The position numbers and the translations under genes were made by a program. Shown one piece after another: positions 47,071 to 55,189 of a DNA stretch of 64,000 nt; the stretch's first letter is position 1; each line of letters starts with the position of its first letter. Source of the DNA: Streptomyces sp. SID12501 (GTDB taxonomy: Bacteria > Actinomycetota > Actinomycetes > Streptomycetales > Streptomycetaceae); contig NZ_JAAGLU010000027.1 of NCBI RefSeq assembly GCF_010550245.1, positions 90,877 to 154,876 of the forward strand. Reading direction: 5' to 3'. Under the pieces are notes generated by a model. The model saw only the letters and a list, made by a program, of their open reading frames with translations, ran no database searches and was not told the origin of the DNA.

Positions 47071-47835
47071 TCAGGGGCGTACCAGTAGTTGGAACTCGAA
47101 CGAATAGCGTGTCGGGCGGTAGGTGTGGGTGCCGAATTCGACTGCGCGGCCTGTGTCGTCGTAGGTCGTGCGTTGCATCGTGAGCAGGGGGGCGCCCTCG
47201 CGCTCGGTGAGGCGTTCCGCCTCCTCGGCCATCGCCCCGCGCGCACCGATCGACTGGCGGGCACTGTGCAGGGTGATCCCGGCGGCGCGCATCAGCCGGT
47301 ACAGGCCGGTGGCCTCCAGTTGGCCGGTGTCCAGGTCGAACAGGCCGGGCGGGAGATAGTTGCAGAGGTACGCCATCGGCTCGCCGTGCGACAGCCGCAG
47401 CCGTTCGACGCGGTGTACGTCGCTGCCCTCGGCCACGTTGAGCGCGGCGGCGACCTCGGCGGAGGCCGGTACGACCGTGTTGACCAGGACCTTGGTCGCG
47501 GGTCGCTGGCCCGCCGCCTCCAGGTCGTCGTACAGGCTGCTCAGTTCCAGGGGGCGCTTGACCTGGCTGTGCACGACCTGGGTGCCGACGCCCCGGCGGC
47601 GTACGAGCAGGCCCTTGTCCACGAGGGACTGGATGGCCTGGCGCACCGTGGGGCGGGACAGGCCGAGCCGCCCGGCCAGCTCTATCTCGTTGCCCAGCAG
47701 ACTGCCGGGGGTGAGTGCTCCGTGCTCGATCGCGGCTTCGAGCTGCTGGGACAGCTGGAAGTAGAGCGGCACCGGACTGCTCCGGTCCACCCTGAGTTCC
47801 AGCGGCACTGTCGGACCCACATCTGGTTTCGGCAC
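47071..47835 (-). CDS. GntR-family (HutC subfamily) transcriptional regulator
   Basis: A 254-residue protein, GTG 47835. The winged HTH lies at ~20-85 (LYFQLSQQLEAAIEHGALTP and LAGRLGLSRPTVRQAIQSLV). The UTRA effector domain follows (HRVERLRLSHGEPMAYLCNY, SIGARGAMAEEAERL, LLTMQRTTYDDTGRAVEFGT). It is divergent from a Gfo/Idh dehydrogenase gene with a TGTCCGGACA palindrome between, so it probably represses that gene and itself in response to a sugar or sugar phosphate. Confidence 0.93.
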   Translation of the reverse strand: MPKPDVGPTVPLELRVDRSSPVPLYFQLSQQLEAAIEHGALTPGSLLGNEIELAGRLGLSRPTVRQAIQSLVDKGLLVRRRGVGTQVVHSQVKRPLELSSLYDDLEAAGQRPATKVLVNTVVPASAEVAAALNVAEGSDVHRVERLRLSHGEPMAYLCNYLPPGLFDLDTGQLEATGLYRLMRAAGITLHSARQSIGARGAMAEEAERLTEREGAPLLTMQRTTYDDTGRAVEFGTHTYRPTRYSFEFQLLVRP

Positions 47836-47885
47836 GGCCCGAGCGTAGCTCCGGGGACTGTTGACGGGAAGTCGTGTAGTTCGGT

Positions 47886-47895
47886 TGTCCGGACA
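47886..47895. promoter_or_regulatory. TGTCCGGACA palindrome between GntR and dehydrogenase genes
   Basis: A 10-bp perfect palindrome, 51 bp from the GntR start and 43 bp from the dehydrogenase start. A TTGACA hexamer at 47902-47907 could be the -35 box of the dehydrogenase promoter. It is a candidate operator of the divergent GntR regulator. Confidence 0.5.
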
Positions 47896-47938
47896 TACGC
47901 ATTGACAGCGTGCCTGCTCGGACCCCAGTTTGGTTCTC

Positions 47939-48952
47939 ATGCGCATCGGAGTCATCGGGACGGGCCGCATCGGTACATTCCACGCGAAGACCCTCAGCCG
48001 CCACCGCGAGGTAGGGGGCTCCCTCATCGTCACGGACGCGGACAGCGGGCGGGCACAGGATCTCGCGCACCGCTTAGGAGCCACGGCCGCACCAGGTGTC
48101 GACGAGATCTTCACCTGGGGCGTGGACGCCGTGGTGATCACAGCCGCCACCTCGGCCCACGCCGAACTGATCGGTCGGGCAGCACGCTCGGGTCTCCCGG
48201 TTTTCTGCGAAAAGCCCATCGCACTCGATCTGCCTGCCACCCTGGCCGCGATCGCCGAGGTGGAGGCGGCCGGCACCATCCTCCAGATGGGTTTCCAGCG
48301 CCGCTTCGACACCGGCTACACGGGCGCCCGCGAGGCCGTGCGGTCCGGGAAGCTCGGCCGGCTGCACACCGTCCGCATGATGTCGTCGGACCAGACGCCG
48401 CCACCGCCCGAGTATCTGCCGCTGTCCGGCGGGCTGTACCGGGACACCCTGATCCACGACTTCGACATCCTGCGCTGGGTGACGGGGCACGAGATCGTCC
48501 AGGTGTACGCGACCGGGTCGGACGCCGGGCCCTCGATGTTCCGCGACGCGGGCGACATCGACACGGCCGCCGCTGTCCTCACCCTGGACGACGGCACGCT
48601 CGCCACGGCGACGGCGACGCGTATGAACGGCGCCGGCTACGACGTCCGCATGGAGCTGGCCGGGGAACTGGACCAGATCGGCGTCGGCCTGGACGACCGT
48701 ACGCCCATCGCGTCCACCGAACCGGCCGGACCGCCCGCCGCGAGCAAGCCGTGGACCGGCTTCCTGGAGCGCTTCGGCCCCGCCTACGAGGCCGAGCTGT
48801 CGGCCTTCGTCGAGGTGGTGCGCGGCGAACGCGCCAACCCGTGCGACGGCCGCGAGGCACTCCAGGCCCTGCGGGTCGCGGAGGCCTGCGAACTGTCCAG
48901 ACGGGAGCGCAGGCCCGTACACCTCGCGGAGATTCAGGGCGGGTGGAGCTGA
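47939..48952 (+). CDS. Gfo/Idh/MocA-family oxidoreductase (inositol-dehydrogenase-like)
   Basis: A 337-residue protein, ATG 47939. The NAD(P)-binding motif is MRIGVIGTGRIGTFHAKTL, with the signature PVFCEKPIALDL (catalytic-region Lys of EKP) and later LIHDFDILRWVTGHE, matching the DxxxH/HDxD-type active-site segment of myo-inositol 2-dehydrogenases. It acts on a cyclitol or sugar with NAD(P). It is controlled in all likelihood by the divergent GntR regulator. No other inositol catabolic genes are nearby. Confidence 0.88.
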   Translation: MRIGVIGTGRIGTFHAKTLSRHREVGGSLIVTDADSGRAQDLAHRLGATAAPGVDEIFTWGVDAVVITAATSAHAELIGRAARSGLPVFCEKPIALDLPATLAAIAEVEAAGTILQMGFQRRFDTGYTGAREAVRSGKLGRLHTVRMMSSDQTPPPPEYLPLSGGLYRDTLIHDFDILRWVTGHEIVQVYATGSDAGPSMFRDAGDIDTAAAVLTLDDGTLATATATRMNGAGYDVRMELAGELDQIGVGLDDRTPIASTEPAGPPAASKPWTGFLERFGPAYEAELSAFVEVVRGERANPCDGREALQALRVAEACELSRRERRPVHLAEIQGGWS

Positions 48953-49020
48953 GAGCCGGGAGAGCGGCAGCGAGCGAACGTCCGGATTCGCGGGCGTTCG
49001 CGGTCAGCCGGGCCGGCCGG

Positions 49021-49202
49021 CTACCACCGCACCGGCAGGCTGGGCACCCCGCGCATCAGCATCCCCGGGAGCCGGTCGCCGGGTGGTGCGCGTCCGGGTG
49101 CGGCAGCCGCACGCGGTGCACGGGGCCGCGGGCGCGCAGACGGGCGTACACCGGATGGGGGTCCGTACTGAACCCGTCGCCGAACTCCCCCAGATCGAGC
49201 AT
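49021..49202 (-). pseudogene. Cytochrome P450 remnant with internal deletion
   Basis: From ATG 49202: MLDLGEFGDGFSTDPHPVYA, then RLRARGPVHRVRLP. The P450 N-terminus then jumps to LPGMLMRGVPSLPVRW and stop, a typical P450 C-terminus. About 350 residues, including the haem Cys loop, are missing. It lies between the dehydrogenase and response-regulator genes. Confidence 0.75.
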
Positions 49203-49241
49203 TCCGTGTGCCGCTGCCAGGAGAACGTGTGCCGTCGGCCG

Positions 49242-49922
49242 CTAGTGCCCGTCCTGCCCGTCTTCTTCCAGGAATCCGGCGTCGTACGCCAACAGGGCGA
49301 TCTGCACTCGGTTGTTGAGGTCGAGCTTGGCGAGGATGCGGGAGACGTGCGTCTTGACGGTGGCGACGCTCATGAACAGGGCGGCGGCGATCTCGGCGTT
49401 CGACCTGCCCTGGCCGACGGCGACCGCGACCTCGCGTTCCCGGTCGTTCAGCGCGCCGGTCCGCTCCCGGGCGCCGGCCCGCCGGGTGTCGGCCGTGCCG
49501 CCCGCCGCGTGGGCCATCAACTGGCGGGTCACGGCGGGCGACAGGACGGGGTCACCGGCCGCGACCCGGCGTACCGCGGCGAGGATCTCGGCGGGCGGGG
49601 TGTCCTTGAGGACGAAGCCGGCGGCGCCCGCGCGCAGGGCACGCAGTACCTGGTCGTCGGCGTGGAAGGTGGTGAGGACCACGACCTGCGGGGCGTTCTT
49701 GAGGGCCCGCAGGCGTTCGGTGGCGACGAGTCCGTCCACCGTCGGCATCCGGATGTCCATGAGCACGACGTCCGGGCCGGTGCGGCCGACGAGCGCCTCG
49801 ACCTCGCTGCCGTCGGCCGCCTCGCCGACGATCTCGATGTCGTCGGCGCCGCCCATCATGAAGGACAGGCCTGCCCGTACCAGGGGGTCGTCGTCGACGA
49901 GGAGCAGTCTGATCACGGTCAT
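49242..49922 (-). CDS. NarL/LuxR-type response regulator
   Basis: A 226-residue protein. The receiver (1-120) has acidic DDD at 10-12, phospho-acceptor D in VVLMDIRMPTVDG (~56), and LTTFHADDQVLRAL and GAAGFVLKDTP with the conserved Lys. The LuxR HTH follows (LNDREREVAVAVGQGRSNAE and FMSVATVKTHVSRILAKLDL). Its likely partner is the HisKA_3 sensor kinase at 51107-52462; an aldo/keto reductase gene in the opposite orientation lies between them. Confidence 0.94.
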   Translation of the reverse strand: MTVIRLLLVDDDPLVRAGLSFMMGGADDIEIVGEAADGSEVEALVGRTGPDVVLMDIRMPTVDGLVATERLRALKNAPQVVVLTTFHADDQVLRALRAGAAGFVLKDTPPAEILAAVRRVAAGDPVLSPAVTRQLMAHAAGGTADTRRAGARERTGALNDREREVAVAVGQGRSNAEIAAALFMSVATVKTHVSRILAKLDLNNRVQIALLAYDAGFLEEDGQDGH

Positions 49923-50017
49923 GGCCCTACGTAATCACGGTTGTGCGGCGCCCGGACGCACATGGGTGGCGCGGGCTACATTGCCGACCTGAACACCCGT
50001 GCAACGAGGGGACTTTC

Positions 50018-51052
50018 GTGCGCTACCGACTGCTGGGCCGAACCGGTCTACGTGTCTCCGAGCTCTTCCTGGGGGCCATGACCTTCGGTGACCAGGGCGG
50101 GGTGGGAGCGCCCAAGGGGGAGTGCGCGCGCATCCTCGACGCGTACGAGGACGCCGGCGGGAATGTCGTCGACACCGCGATCAACTACCGCGGTGGTGCG
50201 AGCGAGACGATCCTGGGCGAACTCCTCAGGGGGCGGCGCGACCGGCTCGTACTGTCCACGAAGTACACGATCTCGCGCGACGGCGCCGACCCCAACGCCG
50301 CAGGCAATCACCGCAAGAACCTCACGTTGTCCCTGGAGACGAGCCTGCGTCGGCTCGGCACGGACTACGTCGACGTGTACTGGGTGCACATCTGGGACCG
50401 TGCCACGCCCGTCGAGGAGACCATGCGTGCCCTCGACGACGCGGTGCGCTCCGGGAAGGTGCTGTACGTCGGCATCTCGGACGCCCCGGCCTGGGTGGTG
50501 TCCCGGGCCAACACCCTGGCGGAGTGGCGGGGCTGGTCGCAGTTCGCCGCGCTCCAGGTGCCGTACAGCCTGCTCAACCGGGACATCGAGCGCGAACTGC
50601 TGCCGATGGCCGAGGCGTTCGGGATGTCGGTGGCGGCCTGGAGCCCGCTGCAGAACGGCATTCTGTCCGGCAAGTACACACGCGCGCGTGGCATCGCCCC
50701 CGAGGAGTCCGTACGGCTGTCCGCGGACGCGATCGGCGAGCGCGAGCACTCGGTGGCACGGGCGGTGCAGTCGGCGGCGGACGAACTCGGCGCGTCTCCG
50801 GCGCAGGTGGCCATCGCGTGGACCATGGCGCACTCCCCCGCCGTGCACCCGATCGTGGGCGCGCGCCGGGTCGAGCAGCTCACGGACAACCTCGGCGCGG
50901 CCGAACTGACGCTCCCCGCCGACCTGGTGGCGAACCTGGACGAGACCACCGGATTCCGCCCGGGCTTCCCGACCGAGTTCATCGAGGAGACCTCGGCCTG
51001 GGTGTACGGGGAGGCGGGACAACGGGTGGTGCCGCGCACGGTGCGCGCCTGA
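50018..51052 (+). CDS. Aldo/keto reductase
   Basis: A 344-residue protein, GTG 50018 after AACGAGGGGACTTTC. It starts VRYRLLGRTGLRVSELFLGA. The AKR tetrad is visible as Asp/Tyr in VVDTAINYRGGASE, Lys in VLSTKYTIS and His in VYWVHIWDRATP. The NADPH site is at AWSPLQNGILSGKYTR and VGARRVEQLTDNL. The TIM barrel reduces aldehydes or ketones with NADPH; the substrate is unknown. The gene lies between the response-regulator and sensor-kinase genes and may be a target of that system. Confidence 0.92.
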   Translation: MRYRLLGRTGLRVSELFLGAMTFGDQGGVGAPKGECARILDAYEDAGGNVVDTAINYRGGASETILGELLRGRRDRLVLSTKYTISRDGADPNAAGNHRKNLTLSLETSLRRLGTDYVDVYWVHIWDRATPVEETMRALDDAVRSGKVLYVGISDAPAWVVSRANTLAEWRGWSQFAALQVPYSLLNRDIERELLPMAEAFGMSVAAWSPLQNGILSGKYTRARGIAPEESVRLSADAIGEREHSVARAVQSAADELGASPAQVAIAWTMAHSPAVHPIVGARRVEQLTDNLGAAELTLPADLVANLDETTGFRPGFPTEFIEETSAWVYGEAGQRVVPRTVRA

Positions 51053-51106
51053 AACCGCCCTCCTGTTTTAAAGAGGTGCCATTTTCAGGATTTGGGATCG
51101 GTGCCG

Positions 51107-52462
51107 TCAGACACCCCACGGCAGCCAGGCGCGCACGGCGAATCCCCCGGTCCCGCCGACATCCTCACCGCCGCCCTCGTCCGCCTCCGCGCCGTGCTCC
51201 AGCCGGCCGCCCGCCAGCGTCGCGCGCTCGGTCAGCCCGATGAGGCCCTGTCCTGAGCCGGGGACGTGCGGGACCTCCCCCGGGGGCGCGGGATTGCGTA
51301 CGGAGACGGTCAGGCCGTCGCCCGGGGCGCCCGCGAGGGACACCGTGACCTCGGCGCCCGGGGCATGCTTGCGGGCGTTCGTGAGGCCCTCCTGGACGAT
51401 CCGGTAGGCGGTGCGGCCGACGGAGGCGGGTACGGCGGCCGGTGCCGTCACGCGGCTGTCCAGCACGATCTTCATGCCGGCCTCTCGGGATTCGGTCACC
51501 AGGGTGTCGAGTGCGGCCAGTGTCGGCTGCGGGCGCCCGGCCTCCTCCGCGTCGCCGGTCCGCAGGACGCCGATGATCTCCCGCAGGTCCTGGAGGGCGT
51601 CGTGCGCGCTCTCCCGGATGACTCCTGCGGCCCGCGCGACCTCCTCGCGGGGTGCGTCGGGCCGGAACTCCAGGGCGCCGGCGTGGACGCTCAGCAGGGT
51701 GAGCCGATGCGCGAGCACGTCGTGCATCTCGCGCGCGATGGCCTCGCGGGCGAGCCGCTGCGCCTGCTCGGCGCGCAGCAGCGACTCCGTCTCGGCCCGC
51801 CGCAGCCGGTCCCGCAGGCTCACCATGAGCTGGCGCTTGGACCGCACGAGCATGCCCCAGCCGACCGCGGTCGCGGTCAGCAGGACGCTGAGGACCACCG
51901 AGACGAAGTACGGCAGGTCCGGGTCGGGGCGCAGCCAGTAGAAGAGGGGCATCACCACGACGGAGGCAGCGCCGACCAGGCCGACGTACCGGAAGGGCCG
52001 GTGCACGGCGAGGGAGAAGAGGGCGACCAGGCCGGCGCCGCCCGCGGTGCTCGACACGAGGCTCACCGCGAGCATCGCGACGGCGAGGCCGAGCGGCCAG
52101 CGGCGGCGCAGCCATACGGCGGCGCAGGAGAGGGCGCCGAGCCACTGGTCGACGACGGCGACGGCGTGCGGGGTGTTCGGGTCGCCGGCCAGGGCGTCGG
52201 CGCCCAGCACGCCGATGAGGACGGCCAGCAGGAAGCAGGTGAAGTCGACGACCCAGTCGCGCGCGGTGCGCCGGGATTGCGCAGACCTTCCGAACCACCT
52301 GGCCCGCTCCCGCGCCGAGTCGGGACCGGAACCGGGAGGGGAACCAGGACCGGAACCGGGGTCGTGATCGAGTTCGTCGAGCACGGCCGACGGGAAGAGC
52401 CAGCGCCGCCCGGCGAACGCCGTCGGGGCCTCGGGCACGGATGTCGGTCTGTCACCACTCAC
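51107..52462 (-). CDS. Two-component sensor histidine kinase (HisKA_3/NarX type)
   Basis: 451 residues from GTG 52462; a GTG at 52492 with GGTGGGGG upstream is an equally possible start. About six TM segments lie at ~75-230 (FTCFLLAVLIGVLGADALA, LGLAVAMLAVSLVSS, YFVSVVLSVLLTATAVGW). The H-box is IAREMHDVLAHRLTLLSVHA with the phospho-His, and the HATPase_c domain has RIVQEGLTNARKHAPGAEV and GSGQGLIGLTERATLAGGRL. It would phosphorylate a NarL-type regulator, most likely the one at 49242. The stop is convergent with the aldo/keto reductase. Confidence 0.92.
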   Translation of the reverse strand: MSGDRPTSVPEAPTAFAGRRWLFPSAVLDELDHDPGSGPGSPPGSGPDSARERARWFGRSAQSRRTARDWVVDFTCFLLAVLIGVLGADALAGDPNTPHAVAVVDQWLGALSCAAVWLRRRWPLGLAVAMLAVSLVSSTAGGAGLVALFSLAVHRPFRYVGLVGAASVVVMPLFYWLRPDPDLPYFVSVVLSVLLTATAVGWGMLVRSKRQLMVSLRDRLRRAETESLLRAEQAQRLAREAIAREMHDVLAHRLTLLSVHAGALEFRPDAPREEVARAAGVIRESAHDALQDLREIIGVLRTGDAEEAGRPQPTLAALDTLVTESREAGMKIVLDSRVTAPAAVPASVGRTAYRIVQEGLTNARKHAPGAEVTVSLAGAPGDGLTVSVRNPAPPGEVPHVPGSGQGLIGLTERATLAGGRLEHGAEADEGGGEDVGGTGGFAVRAWLPWGV

Positions 52463-52641
52463 GGTCGACAAATCTACGCAGTGCCGGCCCACGCAACCCC
52501 CACCGAACCGTGATCGTCGACCAAAGTCGCGCCGCCGCAGACTTTCGGCGCCGTTTCCGGGAGCGACCGGCGACTTCGGAGGAAGGATGCCTCGCCCTGC
52601 GGCCGATGGAAGCGGCTGGTTCGCGGAGCGAGGATCTAGGG

Positions 52642-52842
52642 ATGAAGCAGCTTCTGGAAATCGCTGGTTTCGTCTCCCTGGTGCAGGGCGCCGCGGGCCT
52701 GCTGCAGGCGTTCACCGACCTGCGGTGGGGCCTCGTACAGAAACTCGGCATTCTCGACGGTTACGAGATCTACGCGAGCGTGGCGCTGCTCGCGCTGTCG
52801 TTCGCGCTCTTCGCCGCCGCCGAGAGCCGGAAGCCCGGGTGA
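52642..52842 (+). CDS. Small two-helix membrane protein
   Basis: 66 residues, MKQLLEIAGFVSLVQGAAGL, with a second hydrophobic helix ASVALLALSFALFAAAES. A GGATCTAGGG stretch precedes the ATG at 52642. It is divergent from the sensor kinase. No family name is known; similar tiny membrane proteins are conserved among Streptomyces. Confidence 0.6.
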   Translation: MKQLLEIAGFVSLVQGAAGLLQAFTDLRWGLVQKLGILDGYEIYASVALLALSFALFAAAESRKPG

Positions 52843-52927
52843 CCGAAGGGGGGTTCGGCGGGACCGAAGTGGGGTTCGGCCCGGTCCGGGCTTCCGGCGG
52901 GGTCGCACTGTTCGCTCGACGGTGGTG

Positions 52928-53323
52928 TCAGCAGCCGTAGTCGATCAGATCGAACGACGCGTAGTGGTCGGAGGTGTAGTAGTCCTCCTGGCTCTCCTCA
53001 CCGGTGATGATGCGGCGCGCACCGCGCGTGGAGGAGCCGGGGGTCTTGACCGTGTACTCGTGGTAGTAGCCGGTGGACTGCGAAGGCAGGAGGCGTTCCC
53101 GGTTCTGGAAGACGCCGCCGTCCTGCGAGTACGGGTAGGGGCCGCCCTTCGCGATCAGGTTGAGCGTGGTGTGGGCCTGCGACGGCAGGTCGCCGTAGCA
53201 GATGCTGCCGACCGCCGAGGTGGCGGCGTCGGCGGTTCCGACGGTGACGGCACCGCCGACCAGGAGAGCGGACAGAACGGCGGCCGCAGCTCCGATACGA
53301 GTGATCCGTGGGGGGAATCTCAT
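52928..53323 (-). CDS. Secreted guanyl-specific ribonuclease (RNase Sa/T1 superfamily)
   Basis: A 131-residue protein with signal peptide RIGAAAAVLSALLVGGAVTV ending TADA-A. The mature ~97 residues follow RNase Sa closely: CYGDLPSQAHTTLNLIAKGG, YPYSQDGGVFQNRERLLPSQ, TGYYHEYTVKTPGSSTRG, ARRIITGE, DYYTSDHYASFDLIDYGC. The catalytic Glu (YHEY), Arg (ARR) and His (SDHY) and two Cys for the disulfide are all present. It cleaves RNA after G outside the cell. No barstar-like inhibitor gene is found in the window. The upstream region is AT-richer than average. Confidence 0.95.
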   Translation of the reverse strand: MRFPPRITRIGAAAAVLSALLVGGAVTVGTADAATSAVGSICYGDLPSQAHTTLNLIAKGGPYPYSQDGGVFQNRERLLPSQSTGYYHEYTVKTPGSSTRGARRIITGEESQEDYYTSDHYASFDLIDYGC

Positions 53324-53473
53324 GCCCTCATGATGACGCGCGTAGACCGTGGCATGTCAATGACAACTCCGGAGAATTTCCCGTCTCGTCCGATGAGTTT
53401 TCGCGGTGTTAACGTGCGCCACGAGGTGCCCACGCGTGCGTGGGGACCTCGTGGCGCGTCATCGGCCACCGCG

Positions 53474-54100
53474 TTACGCGTTCTTCGGAAGCTCGTACGT
53501 GCCGTACTCCGGGCGGCCCGCGAGCTCGTACGTCTGGATGGAGACGCCCGCCGCGGTGGTGCGGCCGCCGATGTGCCGGAAGGCGGTCGGGACGGAGCCT
53601 TCCGCGAAGAGGCGGCGCCCGGCGCCGAGGACGACCGGGAAGGTCACCAGGTGGACCTTGTCGACAAGGTCGAGGGCGAGGAGGGACTGGGCGAGGGCTC
53701 CGCTGCCGTGCACCTGGACCTCACGATCGGTGCGCTCCTTGAGGGCGGTGACCTCTTTACCGAGGTCGCCGTTCAGCACGGTCGTGGCAGCCCACTCGGG
53801 GTCCTTGAGGCTCGCGGAGGCGACGTACTTCGGCAGGGCGTTCAGCCTGGAGGCGACCGGGTCGGCGGGGTCGGTGACCTTGGGCCAGTACGAGGCGAAG
53901 ATGTCGTACGTACGGCGGCCGAGGAGAAAGGCGTCGACGCGCCCGAAGACCTCCTCGACGAACCTGCCGAAGTCCTCGTCCCCGTACGGGACACTCCAGC
54001 CGCCCTGCTCGAAGCCGTCCCGAGGGTCCTCCTTGGGGCCGCCGGGGGCCTGGTAGACGCCGTCGAGGGTGACGAACGAGGTGAGGGTGAGGGTGCCCAT
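53474..54100 (-). CDS. Dihydrofolate-reductase-like (RibD C-terminal family) protein
   Basis: A 208-residue protein starting MGTLTLTSFVTLDGVYQAPG. It has the family texts DAFLLGRRTYDIFASYWPKV, VHGSGALAQSLLALDLVDKV and TFPVVLGAGRRLF. The DHFR/RibD fold binds NADPH. These single-domain proteins are common in actinomycetes and their substrates are unknown. It is divergent from the SDR gene at 54251. Confidence 0.88.
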   Translation of the reverse strand: MGTLTLTSFVTLDGVYQAPGGPKEDPRDGFEQGGWSVPYGDEDFGRFVEEVFGRVDAFLLGRRTYDIFASYWPKVTDPADPVASRLNALPKYVASASLKDPEWAATTVLNGDLGKEVTALKERTDREVQVHGSGALAQSLLALDLVDKVHLVTFPVVLGAGRRLFAEGSVPTAFRHIGGRTTAAGVSIQTYELAGRPEYGTYELPKNA

Positions 54101-54250
54101 GGCGGATGCCTGCTCTCTCGGAGGGGTCTGTTGTCATCAGCTCAGACCCCGTCGGCGCCCGCAACTCATCGGTCGGTGGGATCGGGGGCGCCGGACGTCG
54201 GTGTCCGCTCACCGCCAGCACACGCTGTCGCCCACCGCTGCAATGGCCGT

Positions 54251-54997
54251 ATGACAACTTCTCAGGGACCCCTGAACGGCAAGGTCGCACTGGTGACCGG
54301 CGGCAGCCGAGGCATCGGAGCGGCGACGGCGCTGCGGCTCGCCCAGGAGGGCGCGGACGTGGCCGTCACCTACGTGAACGGCAAGGAGGCGGCGCAGGAC
54401 GTCGTACGGGCCGTCGAGGCCCTGGGACGCCGTGCGGTGGCCCTGCGGGCGGACTCGGCGGACGCGGCTGAGGCCGCCGGGGCGGTGGAGCGTACGGCGG
54501 AGGCGCTCGGTGGCCTGGATGTGCTGGTGAACAACGTGGCCGTCGGCGTCCTCGGGCCACTGGCGGACCTGGCCCTGTCTGACGTCGACCACGTGCTGGC
54601 GGTGAACGTGCGCGGCGTGTTCCTGGCCTCCCAGGCCGCCGCCGCCCGCATGACCTCCGGCGGCCGGATCATCACGATCGGCACCTGTATGACGCAGCGG
54701 GTGCCCGGTCCCGGCGGCACCCTCTACGCGATGAGCAAGTCGGCCCTGGTCGGTCTGACAAAGGCGCTGGCCAGGGAACTGGGCGCCCGCGGAATCACGG
54801 CGAACATCGTGCACCCCGGCCCGATCGACACGGACATGAACCCGGCGAACGGTCCGTACGCCTCCGCCCAGTCCGCGATGACCGCCCTCGGCCGCTTCGG
54901 CCGGACGGAGGAGGTGGCGACAACCGTCGTCCATCTCGCGACGGCCGGCTACGTCACAGGCGCCGAGTACTCCGTGGACGGCGGCCACGCGGCGTAA
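54251..54997 (+). CDS. Short-chain dehydrogenase/reductase (FabG-like)
   Basis: A 248-residue protein, ATG 54251. The NADP(H) motif is VALVTGGSRGIGAATALRLA, then VLVNNVAVGVLGPLADL, with the catalytic Ser region IITIGTCMTQRVPG. The active site is YAMSKSALVGLTKALAREL (Tyr-x-x-x-Lys) and the tail YVTGAEYSVDGGHAA. The usual catalytic Ser around GTCM is replaced by Thr/Cys, which is uncommon. The substrate is unknown. Confidence 0.92.
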   Translation: MTTSQGPLNGKVALVTGGSRGIGAATALRLAQEGADVAVTYVNGKEAAQDVVRAVEALGRRAVALRADSADAAEAAGAVERTAEALGGLDVLVNNVAVGVLGPLADLALSDVDHVLAVNVRGVFLASQAAAARMTSGGRIITIGTCMTQRVPGPGGTLYAMSKSALVGLTKALARELGARGITANIVHPGPIDTDMNPANGPYASAQSAMTALGRFGRTEEVATTVVHLATAGYVTGAEYSVDGGHAA

Positions 54998-55189
54998 CGG
55001 TCGGAAGAGACCCTCCGGAACGCGGTTTCCTCCGGGGTAGAGGCAGAGCTCCGGGCGGGGTGCGGGGGCGAGGAAGCAGCTGGGTCGGGCCTCCTGGCCG
55101 AGCAGCCCGCTCCCCACCCGGCCCCGTCCTCCCCATGCCCGAAGCCCCATGCCCCATGCGCCGTCCCCGCTTCACCGCCGAAGGCCGCC

